Shown here: piece by piece, positions 1-4,512 of the stretch
How the letters are laid out: each line of letters begins with the position of its first letter
How positions within the stretch are numbered: position 1 is the first letter of the stretch
DNA from: Candidatus Bathyarchaeota archaeon
GTDB lineage: Archaea; Thermoproteota; Bathyarchaeia; Bathyarchaeales; Bathyarchaeaceae
Assembly: GCA_014859755.1 (NCBI GenBank)
Contig: JACUTO010000103.1
Span: 1 to 5,582, forward strand
Direction of reading: 5' to 3'
Length of the DNA: 5,582 bases
Notes under the pieces: model-generated
Seen by the model: the letters and a program-made list of their open reading frames with translations, nothing else
Databases searched by the model: none
What the model was told of the DNA's origin: nothing
Position numbers and translations under genes: made by a program

Positions 1-53
1 AGATAAAAGACGGTGACGAGGTAGCGATATTTCCACCGGTCGCAGGGGGTTAA
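1..53 (+). CDS. MoaD/SAMP-like ubiquitin-fold sulfur carrier, C-terminal end only
   Basis: The left edge cuts this gene. In the frame starting at base 3 the sequence reads IKDGDEVAIFPPVAGG and then TAA at 51-53. The DGDEVAIFPPVAGG tail is characteristic of MoaD-type proteins, the small subunit of molybdopterin synthase, and of the related archaeal SAMP modifiers. In these families the terminal Gly-Gly is adenylated and then carries a thiocarboxylate for sulfur transfer, or is conjugated to lysines of target proteins. The Gly-Gly is intact and is the true C-terminus, so the visible part looks functional. With only 16 residues I cannot tell a molybdopterin-synthase subunit from a tRNA-thiolation carrier or protein modifier. 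The family is about 80-95 residues long, so most of the gene lies outside the window. It runs towards aspS, which is on the other strand, so the two are convergent. Confidence 0.82.
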   Translation, partial: IKDGDEVAIFPPVAGG

Positions 54-76
54 ACGTTTCATAGAAGCGAGGTCGT

Positions 77-213
77 GGAAGCAGACCGAAAAGAAAAAGC
101 AAAGGAAAAAGTGATGGGACTCAAGCAAATTTTACTTTTCTCATCTTGTGAAGTCGTTCAGATTTACTTTTTCCCTTTTCCTTCGCGCTTTCGCTTTTCA
201 TCTGCTGCTTTCC
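77..213. ncRNA. Candidate structured RNA: long imperfect purine/pyrimidine hairpin
   Basis: Hand pairing gives these helices: 77-84 with 205-213 (8 bp, one bulged base), 88-93 with 194-199 (6 bp), 96-100 with 187-191 (5 bp), 102-109 with 176-183 (8 bp), and an inner helix of 118-121 with 152-155 plus 122-125 with 145-148 (8 bp, 3-base bulge). About 35 base pairs are arranged in order over 137 bases. The 5' arm is almost all purine and the 3' arm almost all pyrimidine. The structure starts 24 bases after the moaD-like stop, so it could be a structured 3' UTR, a transcription end signal or an independent RNA. I recognise no known RNA family and see no clear promoter of its own. The strand is undetermined. 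Low-complexity arms make chance pairing more likely, so this is a candidate only. Confidence 0.35.
129..183 (+). terminator. T-rich stretch, probable transcript end for the moaD-like gene
   Basis: The + strand has clustered T-runs, including TTTTACTTTTC near 130-140 and TTTACTTTTTCCCTTTTCC at 163-181. They lie 76-130 bases after the moaD-like stop. Archaeal transcription commonly ends at such U-rich tracts without a required hairpin. The assignment rests on composition and position only. Confidence 0.35.
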
Positions 214-365
214 CTATCCACTCTGAAGGATTCTGAACATTTTTCAAACATTTCAGCTGGTCTACTCGTAAGTGCACACCAAAGCTTCTTTTTGCTCACG
301 TCCTTCCCCGTGGTTTAAATCAAGATAGATACAAGCGACAACGAAGAAGAAAGAATGAAAGACAT

Positions 366-396
366 CAAAAAATATTGCCAGTCAGTGTATTTTTTG
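366..396. terminator. Perfect 9-bp inverted repeat with T-runs, probable aspS (bidirectional) terminator
   Basis: CAAAAAATA at 366-374 is the exact reverse complement of TATTTTTTG at 388-396, with a 13-base spacer. Both strands therefore end the hairpin in a run of six T. It lies 35 bases beyond the aspS stop on the - strand, where an aspS transcript should end, and it faces the convergent gene from the left. The stem is almost all A:T, so the T-run is likely more important than hairpin stability. Further T-rich sequence follows on the - strand (about 363 down to 342). Confidence 0.5.
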
Positions 397-431
397 CTAA
401 GACTTTAACTCTGCACTCTAGAGAAAACAGA

Positions 432-1751
432 TTAGGGCGTGAGCCTGAAGCGGTCTCTCGGAAAGAGCACAACCTCCCGTATGTTTCGCTTTCCAGTGAG
501 CGCCATAACCAGTCTCGCCAAGCCTATGGCCCAGCCCGCGTGGGGAGGCATACCGTAATCGAAGGCTTGCAGGTGGGATTTGAAGGATTCAGGGCGCAGA
601 CCCTGTTCAGTCAACCTCTTAATCAAAAGCCTCTTAGAGTGGATGCGGGTTCCTCCGGAGGCAAGCTCTATCCAACGCCACATCAAATCGAAACCCTCGC
701 ATAAATCTGGGTTGTCGTCTCGCGGCTTTATGTAAAAAGCCTTGGATTTGGTCGGCCAGTCTGTCAGGAAGTAATAGTAGGGATGAAGTTTTCCCAGAGT
801 CCTAAAGGCTGGAGTAGGAACGTCTTCACCCCACGGAACATCTATTCCCTCCCCCTTCAACTCTTCAAGAACCTCATCATAGGTGAAACGCTTGAAAGGC
901 GTCTCCGGCACGTCAATCTTGTGCTTCAGAACCTTCAGCTCTCTTCCACAGTTTTTTTCCACGTCCTTGCATACCTGACGTATAAGTTCTTCAAGAACCT
1001 TCATCACGTCGTCGGCAGTTGCAAAAGCCTCCTCAATGTCTACGGAAATGAATTCGCTCAGGTGGCGGCGAGTATGCGACTCCTCGGCCCTGAAAAAGGG
1101 ACCTATCTCAAAAACCTTCTCAAAATCCAAGACTAACTGCTCTTTATACAACTGGGGACTCTGCGCCAAAAAAGCCTCCCGCTTAAAATACGCCACGGGG
1201 AAAAGGGCAGCACCCCCCTCGGTGGCGGAAACTATGATCCTCGGCGTATACACCTCCATGAAGCCCCGTTTAGACAAGAAACTTCGCGTCGCTTCTAGGG
1301 CGACGTGTTGAATCCTGAAGATAGCTCGATTTTCTTCTCGACGCAGATCAAGAACACGCGCATCGAGTCGCACGTCGATTTCCGCAGGAGTTCGACCCGT
1401 TATGTCTAGGGGCAGAGGCTGTTTCGCTACTCCCAATATTCGAATTTCGCTGGGAACAATTTCAGCACCTCCGGGAGCCTTTTCCATTTTCCTAACTACC
1501 CCCTTCACGCCGATGCTGTATTGTCTCTGCAACGAGTCAGCTTTCTTCAACACCCTGCTGTTAGCTTCGTCTCGGGGGATGGTAATTTGCGCTGTTCCAT
1601 TTTTGTCCTGCAGAATAACAAATCGTATGCCCCCTAAGTCCCGAATGTCCTGAACCCAGCCGAGAACCAAAACTTCCTTTCCATCCAGTTCAGGCTTTAC
1701 ATCGGTAGAATAATGGGTTCTGCGCCAGTCTCCTAGCTTGTCGATTTTCAT
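432..1751 (-). CDS. aspS: Aspartyl-tRNA synthetase, archaeal type (class IIb)
   Basis: This enzyme activates aspartate with ATP and charges tRNA(Asp), and in some archaea also tRNA(Asn), in the cytoplasm. From the ATG at 1751 it has 439 residues, close to the roughly 438 usual for archaeal AspRS. An N-terminal OB-fold anticodon-binding domain (about 10-110, with GWVQDIRDLGG) is followed by the class II core. The core has the flipping loop SATEGG (175-180), the aspartate-binding QSPQLYK (197-203, Lys203), motif 2 (FRAEE from 220, then RRHLSEF), SGGTR with Arg369, and motif 3 (GWAIGLARL, 406-414, Arg413), then LFPRD near the end. An upstream in-frame GTG at 1769 overlaps the KH gene's stop as GTGA and would add six residues. 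I prefer the ATG because the family's N-terminus lies near RRTHYS and a GGTGAT anti-16S match lies 13 bases before it, but coupling from the GTG is possible. Motif 3 has Ala where most relatives have Glu or Asp before the Arg. Confidence 0.97.
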   Translation of the reverse strand: MKIDKLGDWRRTHYSTDVKPELDGKEVLVLGWVQDIRDLGGIRFVILQDKNGTAQITIPRDEANSRVLKKADSLQRQYSIGVKGVVRKMEKAPGGAEIVPSEIRILGVAKQPLPLDITGRTPAEIDVRLDARVLDLRREENRAIFRIQHVALEATRSFLSKRGFMEVYTPRIIVSATEGGAALFPVAYFKREAFLAQSPQLYKEQLVLDFEKVFEIGPFFRAEESHTRRHLSEFISVDIEEAFATADDVMKVLEELIRQVCKDVEKNCGRELKVLKHKIDVPETPFKRFTYDEVLEELKGEGIDVPWGEDVPTPAFRTLGKLHPYYYFLTDWPTKSKAFYIKPRDDNPDLCEGFDLMWRWIELASGGTRIHSKRLLIKRLTEQGLRPESFKSHLQAFDYGMPPHAGWAIGLARLVMALTGKRNIREVVLFPRDRFRLTP

Positions 1752-1765
1752 AGGAAACCCGTCTA

Positions 1766-2269
1766 TCACCTAGAAAACTCAACTCTGAGGGTTATTCCAC
1801 GGACCTTTTGAGCGATCTTCTTCAACGCTTTCACGTTTGGAGTCCGTCTTCTTCCTCTCCTCAAAATCACCCTCGTCTCCGTGGTTCCATCAGGTAACCA
1901 TATCGTGTTTATCGTCAGAATCCTCAGGGGTACAAAGAGGTCTTCCAAAAATTTTCTGTCGTCCACTCCATGCTCCAAGACGCGGATCGTTTTTCCCGTC
2001 TTTTCACCCAGAGCCTTGAGAATTTTTCCGCCATAACCCAATAAACGGGGCACGTCGCCTCTTTTGACAACTACTGCTAAAAGGCCGTTCGCCTCTATAG
2101 CCTTGTGAAAATACACGTCTTGAAGAGAAGGGTACTTTTCTTCTAAAGACAAAAGTAAGCGGGCGATCTCAAAGTCTGCCTCACTCACCTCTCCTGACTT
2201 AAGTTTCCCCTGACACTTTGAACATAATATTCCGCTTTTCAAGCAGAAATTGCATAATGCCGTTTTCAC
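1766..2269 (-). CDS. Zinc-ribbon plus KH-domain RNA-binding protein (NusA-like KH family)
   Basis: The protein has 167 residues. It opens with a four-cysteine zinc-binding knuckle, Cys6-x2-Cys9 and Cys16-x2-Cys19, followed by a helical linker (about 25-60). A KH-type RNA-binding fold follows, with the nucleic-acid-gripping GxxG loop at Gly78-Tyr-Gly-Gly81 inside RLLGYGGKILKALGEKTGK. The C-terminus is basic (RRGRRR near 137-142). This layout matches archaeal proteins often annotated as KH-domain or NusA-like transcription factors. RNA binding is well supported, but the exact role is not known to me. Translation starts at a GTG (2267-2269), with AAAGGAGG about 12 bases upstream inside a hairpin. 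Its TGA overlaps the alternative GTG start of aspS, so the two genes are surely co-transcribed, which suggests a role in translation or in handling tRNA or mRNA. No in-frame ATG is available near the N-terminus. Confidence 0.88.
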   Translation of the reverse strand: MKTALCNFCLKSGILCSKCQGKLKSGEVSEADFEIARLLLSLEEKYPSLQDVYFHKAIEANGLLAVVVKRGDVPRLLGYGGKILKALGEKTGKTIRVLEHGVDDRKFLEDLFVPLRILTINTIWLPDGTTETRVILRRGRRRTPNVKALKKIAQKVRGITLRVEFSR

Positions 2270-2281
2270 CCCGTTTTGTGT

Positions 2282-2302
2282 CCTCCTTTGAAATAAAGGA
2301 GG
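2282..2302 (-). promoter_or_regulatory. Hairpin masking the Shine-Dalgarno of the KH gene
   Basis: CCTCCTTT (read on the - strand from 2302 to 2295), a five-base loop ATTTC, and AAAGGAGG (2289 to 2282) form a perfect 8-bp stem. The 3' arm is the only good Shine-Dalgarno before the GTG at 2269, so when the stem forms the ribosome site is hidden. No T-run follows, so it does not look like an intrinsic terminator for alba. Confidence 0.6.
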
Positions 2303-2314
2303 GGGCGGCGGAGC

Positions 2315-2323
2315 CTTTTAAAG
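2315..2323 (-). promoter_or_regulatory. TATA-like box, candidate internal promoter for the KH-aspS operon
   Basis: The - strand reads CTTTAAAAG, resembling the archaeal TATA element. It lies in the 67-base gap between alba and the KH gene. A start site about 25 bases downstream would fall near 2292-2297, giving a leader of roughly 23-28 bases. A good BRE is not obvious. Confidence 0.45.
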
Positions 2324-2336
2324 TTGCGTGTTTCGT

Positions 2337-2615
2337 CTACTTCGCTAAGGTGATTTCGATGGTGCTCACGTTTGTAGGCGAGCCACCCTCTTCGAAAGGT
2401 GCCAACTGATCCGTGCCTATGCCAATTTTTTTGACTTTCACGTCTGGCATGAATCGACGTCTGGTCACTTCCACAACGTCAACTGCTCGGCTGATTGCTC
2501 TTCCTCTTGCCTTCACCATTATTTCGTTTGCTCCGCCGTGAAAGAGGGTTATGCAAGCCAGCACGTAGTTCATAACTGGCTTTCTCCCGATCAACACAGA
2601 GTTGCTTTCTGACAT
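2337..2615 (-). CDS. albA: Alba, archaeal DNA/RNA-binding chromatin protein
   Basis: Alba is a small dimeric nucleoid protein that coats and bridges DNA and also binds RNA. The 92 residues show the whole family: the N-terminal VLIGRKPVMNYV (7-18), the KARGRAISRAVDVVEV segment (35-50) that forms part of the binding surface and dimer core, RRRFMPD (52-58) with the Phe equivalent to the dimer-dimer contact, and the C-terminal VSTIEITLAK. Relative to Sulfolobus Alba, the acetylated Lys16 position is Arg11 here, while the next lysine is kept as Lys12. The ATG at 2615 is preceded by a GGCGGTGA that can pair with the 16S 3' end. It is transcribed leftward from its own promoter, divergent from the HTH regulator, and lies 67 bases ahead of the KH gene, with no obvious terminator between. 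Confidence 0.96.
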   Translation of the reverse strand: MSESNSVLIGRKPVMNYVLACITLFHGGANEIMVKARGRAISRAVDVVEVTRRRFMPDVKVKKIGIGTDQLAPFEEGGSPTNVSTIEITLAK

Positions 2616-2672
2616 TTCACCGCCTCGCTCCTCGTTTTTCCATCCGTTAAAGCTTGCTATGCTTTTTGTTGG

Positions 2673-2683
2673 ATAAATAAATA
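2673..2683 (-). promoter_or_regulatory. TATA-like box, candidate alba promoter
   Basis: The - strand reads TATTTATTTAT, a strong A/T element in the divergent intergenic region. A start about 25 bases downstream would be near 2652 and give a leader of roughly 35-40 bases before the alba ATG at 2615. The assignment is by motif and position only. Confidence 0.5.
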
Positions 2684-2755
2684 CGTTGTGGTGTTTTCCT
2701 ATAGTACAATTTTACATCTGTTTACGCCTTTTGTTTGACTCTTTTTTGAATAATG

Positions 2756-2768
2756 GAGAAATTTAAAA
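2756..2768 (+). promoter_or_regulatory. BRE/TATA-like element, candidate distal promoter for the rightward genes
   Basis: The + strand reads GAGAAATTTAAAA, a purine-rich BRE-like stretch joined to a TTTAAAAT-like TATA box. Transcription would start near 2790 and give a leader of about 75-80 bases before the regulator's ATG at 2868. It competes with the closer element at 2814-2822. Confidence 0.35.
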
Positions 2769-2813
2769 TCGGACATTCCTAGAGGAACCGCAACCAAAAG
2801 CATTACGTAGTGA

Positions 2814-2822
2814 CTTTAATAT
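2814..2822 (+). promoter_or_regulatory. TATA-like box, candidate proximal promoter of the HTH regulator
   Basis: CTTTAATAT lies 46-54 bases before the ATG at 2868. A start near 2842-2845 would fall inside the dyad at 2835-2852 and give a leader of about 24 bases. A protein on that dyad could then block transcription start. Confidence 0.4.
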
Positions 2823-2834
2823 TTCTTAAATGCT

Positions 2835-2852
2835 ACTTTACTATTGTAAAGT
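2835..2852. promoter_or_regulatory. Candidate operator: 7-bp dyad upstream of the HTH regulator
   Basis: ACTTTAC (2835-2841) and GTAAAGT (2846-2852) form a perfect inverted repeat with a 4-base centre (TATT). It lies 15 bases before the regulator's ATG and downstream of the proximal TATA-like box. Its two-fold symmetry and position fit an autoregulatory binding site of a dimeric HTH protein. That the neighbouring gene's product binds it is inference. Confidence 0.45.
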
Positions 2853-2867
2853 TGGGTTTTAACTAAA

Positions 2868-3347
2868 ATGGGGCGTGATATTGTGAGTAAGAACACCCTA
2901 CCCAAGCGACCGCTTCGTCTGCTTCGTATGCTTTATGCACAAGGCAGCCCCACGACAACTTACACTCTACACCTGAAACAAAGTGAATTGGCGAAACAGC
3001 TTGAGATCAGTCGACAGGCCTTAAACGTGCACTTACGCAAGCTCAGAGATGAAGGATACATTCGAACAGGCAGAGGCTTCATCGACGTAACCGAGAAAGG
3101 CCTAGACGTGTTGGGGGTTTCCCCAAATCCTGCCTTCGTCTTTATCAAGGTTTCTCCCCTCAAAAGGGAAGAAGCATACAGAAAGATTGTGAAATTTCCT
3201 GTTCAACGCATTTTCAGAGTGGCTGGAGACATGGATGCTATCCTCATAGTGGAGCGGGAAAAACTTGATGAAGCTCTACGAAAGTTAGCCTTCGTGGAGG
3301 GAATCCAAGACACGAAATCTTATGTCGCCATTAAACCCATAAAATAG
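2868..3347 (+). CDS. Winged-HTH transcriptional regulator with C-terminal Lrp-type RAM domain
   Basis: The protein has 159 residues. The N-terminal half is a winged helix: KQSELAKQLEISRQALNVHLRKLRDEG (37-63), with the recognition helix at about 48-60, a short wing (TGRGFIDVT, 67-75) and a TEKGLDVLG helix. It reads more like a MarR/ArsR-type HTH than a classical AsnC/Lrp one. The C-terminal half (about 89-158) has the beta-alpha-beta-beta-alpha-beta pattern of the RAM ligand-binding domain, including FRVAGDMDAILIV (116-128) where Lrp proteins have the G-D pair. RAM domains bind amino acids or other small metabolites and assemble the protein into oligomers. The gene begins at ATG 2868; a GTG at 2883 is a shorter alternative. 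It lies 13 bases upstream of sucC in the same direction, so it is probably co-transcribed with sucCD and may control them. The ligand and targets are unknown. Confidence 0.88.
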   Translation: MGRDIVSKNTLPKRPLRLLRMLYAQGSPTTTYTLHLKQSELAKQLEISRQALNVHLRKLRDEGYIRTGRGFIDVTEKGLDVLGVSPNPAFVFIKVSPLKREEAYRKIVKFPVQRIFRVAGDMDAILIVEREKLDEALRKLAFVEGIQDTKSYVAIKPIK

Positions 3348-3360
3348 CCTGTGGCTCCAC

Positions 3361-4509
3361 TTGAAACTCTTCGAACACGAAGCAAAGACCATCTTCTCTA
3401 AGTATGAAATACCGACTCCCCGGGGAGAACTAGTCACTTCTCCAGCACACGCTCTGGAAATAGCCACCAAAATCAACGCTCCAGTCGCCGTCAAGGCGCA
3501 AGTCCTCGCGGCGGGAAGAGGAAAAGCGGGCGGAATACTTTTCTCAACCTCACCGAGAGAAGCTGAGCTTGCGGCGAAGAAACTGTTGAGCACAGAAATA
3601 GAAGGTTTCAAGGTTCGAAGCGTCTTGGTGGAAGAAAAGGTCCCTATCGAAAAGGAACTATACTTTGGCATAACGGTTGATCGTTCAAATCGCTGTTACG
3701 TAGCCATCGCTTCCTCCGAGGGCGGGATAGAGATAGAAGAGGTCGCTGCGGCTACGCCGGAAAAAATAGTCAAGGTCTTCATAGATCCGCTGCAGGGTTT
3801 TCATCTCCGTCATGCACGTCGAATCGCCAAAAGATTAGGCTACTCTGGAAGTCGAATGCAAAATCTCGCCACGACCTTTCTCAAACTGTATAACGTTGCG
3901 ATGGATTGCGACGCTGAACTGGCTGAAACGAATCCTCTCGTTGAAACGCCTGAAGGAAAGTTCGTTGCGGCGGACGCTCGCCTCATAACAGACGACAATG
4001 CTTTGTATCGGCATCCAGAGTTTAGGGAGAGGTTGATGGAAGAGGCGGAGACTGAGTTGCCTCCGCTGGAGTTGGAGGCTCGGAAAAGGGGGTTGGCATA
4101 CGTGAAGCTAGAGGGAAACGTTGGTGTGATCGGAAACGGTGCGGGGTTGGTGATGGCCACGTTAGACGCGATCCAGTTGTATGACGGGAGTCCAGCGAAC
4201 TTTCTTGACGTTGGCGGAGGCGCCTCAGCTGATGTAATGGCTGCGGCTCTTAACCTCGTTTTTTCTGATCCGGGAGTCGAAGTTGTTTTCGTCAACATTT
4301 TGGGCGGCATCACCCGATGTGATGAGGTTGCTAAGGGAATTCTTGAGGCGAAGAGGCGAGTTGGCTTTCTTAAGCCTGTGGTGGTGAGGCTGGTGGGAAC
4401 CAATGAGGAAGAAGGGAGGCGCATCCTCACAGAAGCCGGGATTCATGTGTTAGACAGCATGGAGGAGGCTGCTAGAAGGGCTGTTGAAATTGCAAAAACT
4501 GGAGGTTAA
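3361..4509 (+). CDS. sucC: Succinyl-CoA synthetase (ADP-forming), beta subunit
   Basis: The enzyme interconverts succinate, CoA and ATP (or GTP) with succinyl-CoA, ADP and phosphate in the citric-acid cycle. The beta subunit carries the nucleotide-binding ATP-grasp domain. At 382 residues it is close to the 388 of the E. coli protein. Visible landmarks are MKLFEHEAKTIF at the start, VKAQVLAAGRGKAGG (44-58) in the ATP-grasp fold, ETNPLV (189-194) for metal and nucleotide binding, GNGAGLVMATLD (258-269), FLDVGGGAS (281-289), NILGGITRCDEVAKGI (312-327) and RLVGTNEEEG (343-352). The start codon is TTG at 3361. It is chosen because the family N-terminus begins exactly there and no nearby ATG fits. 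No good Shine-Dalgarno is present, so translation may be coupled to the regulator that ends 13 bases upstream. Nucleotide preference cannot be read from the sequence. Confidence 0.97.
   Translation: MKLFEHEAKTIFSKYEIPTPRGELVTSPAHALEIATKINAPVAVKAQVLAAGRGKAGGILFSTSPREAELAAKKLLSTEIEGFKVRSVLVEEKVPIEKELYFGITVDRSNRCYVAIASSEGGIEIEEVAAATPEKIVKVFIDPLQGFHLRHARRIAKRLGYSGSRMQNLATTFLKLYNVAMDCDAELAETNPLVETPEGKFVAADARLITDDNALYRHPEFRERLMEEAETELPPLELEARKRGLAYVKLEGNVGVIGNGAGLVMATLDAIQLYDGSPANFLDVGGGASADVMAAALNLVFSDPGVEVVFVNILGGITRCDEVAKGILEAKRRVGFLKPVVVRLVGTNEEEGRRILTEAGIHVLDSMEEAARRAVEIAKTGG
4501..4506 (+). promoter_or_regulatory. Shine-Dalgarno for sucD
   Basis: GGAGGT encodes the last residues of sucC and abuts its TAA. 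It lies 6 bases before the TTG at 4513, supporting that unusual start codon for sucD and coupling the two subunits. Confidence 0.75.
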
Positions 4510-4512
4510 CTG

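Larger units (their letters stand above)
54..431. other. Non-coding stretch between convergent moaD-like gene and aspS
   Basis: This 378-base interval has no convincing coding sequence on either strand. The only open frames are very short (for example a 17-codon ATG frame at 355-408) or are antisense to the aspS end. It contains a long imperfect hairpin (77-213), T-rich stretches on the + strand after the moaD-like stop (about 129-180), and a perfect inverted repeat with T-runs on both strands near the aspS end (366-396). Between 214 and 365 I see no tRNA, no C/D-box RNA with properly placed boxes, and no repeat. Confidence 0.6.

Noticed and set aside
77..213. The long inverted repeat as a small transposon-like element (MITE).
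   Set aside because: The flanks show no direct target duplication (GTCGT versus CTATC), no second copy is present, and the ends are imperfect.
110..240. A possible C/D-box guide RNA, from GTGATGG near 111 and CTGA near 223 and 233.
   Set aside because: The boxes are about 110 bases apart, far beyond the usual archaeal length of about 60, with no matching inner boxes.
214..260. A T-arm-like GTTCAGAATCC on the - strand, suggesting a tRNA.
   Set aside because: No acceptor, D or anticodon arms can be built around it, and the motif is interrupted relative to GTTCGAATCC.
355..408. A 17-codon ATG frame with a purine-rich upstream stretch and a TTTAAAT box at about 313-319.
   Set aside because: It is very short, has no recognisable motif, and its end overlaps the inverted-repeat terminator. 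Chance is the simpler explanation.
375..1653. Several + strand open frames of 83-117 codons across the aspS region.
   Set aside because: They lie antisense to the well-supported aspS gene, have no family resemblance, and are shadows of its codon structure.
2282..2302. The CCTCCTTT/AAAGGAGG stem as a terminator for alba.
   Set aside because: The sequence after the stem on the - strand is ACACAAAACGG with no T-run, and the arm coincides with the KH gene's Shine-Dalgarno.
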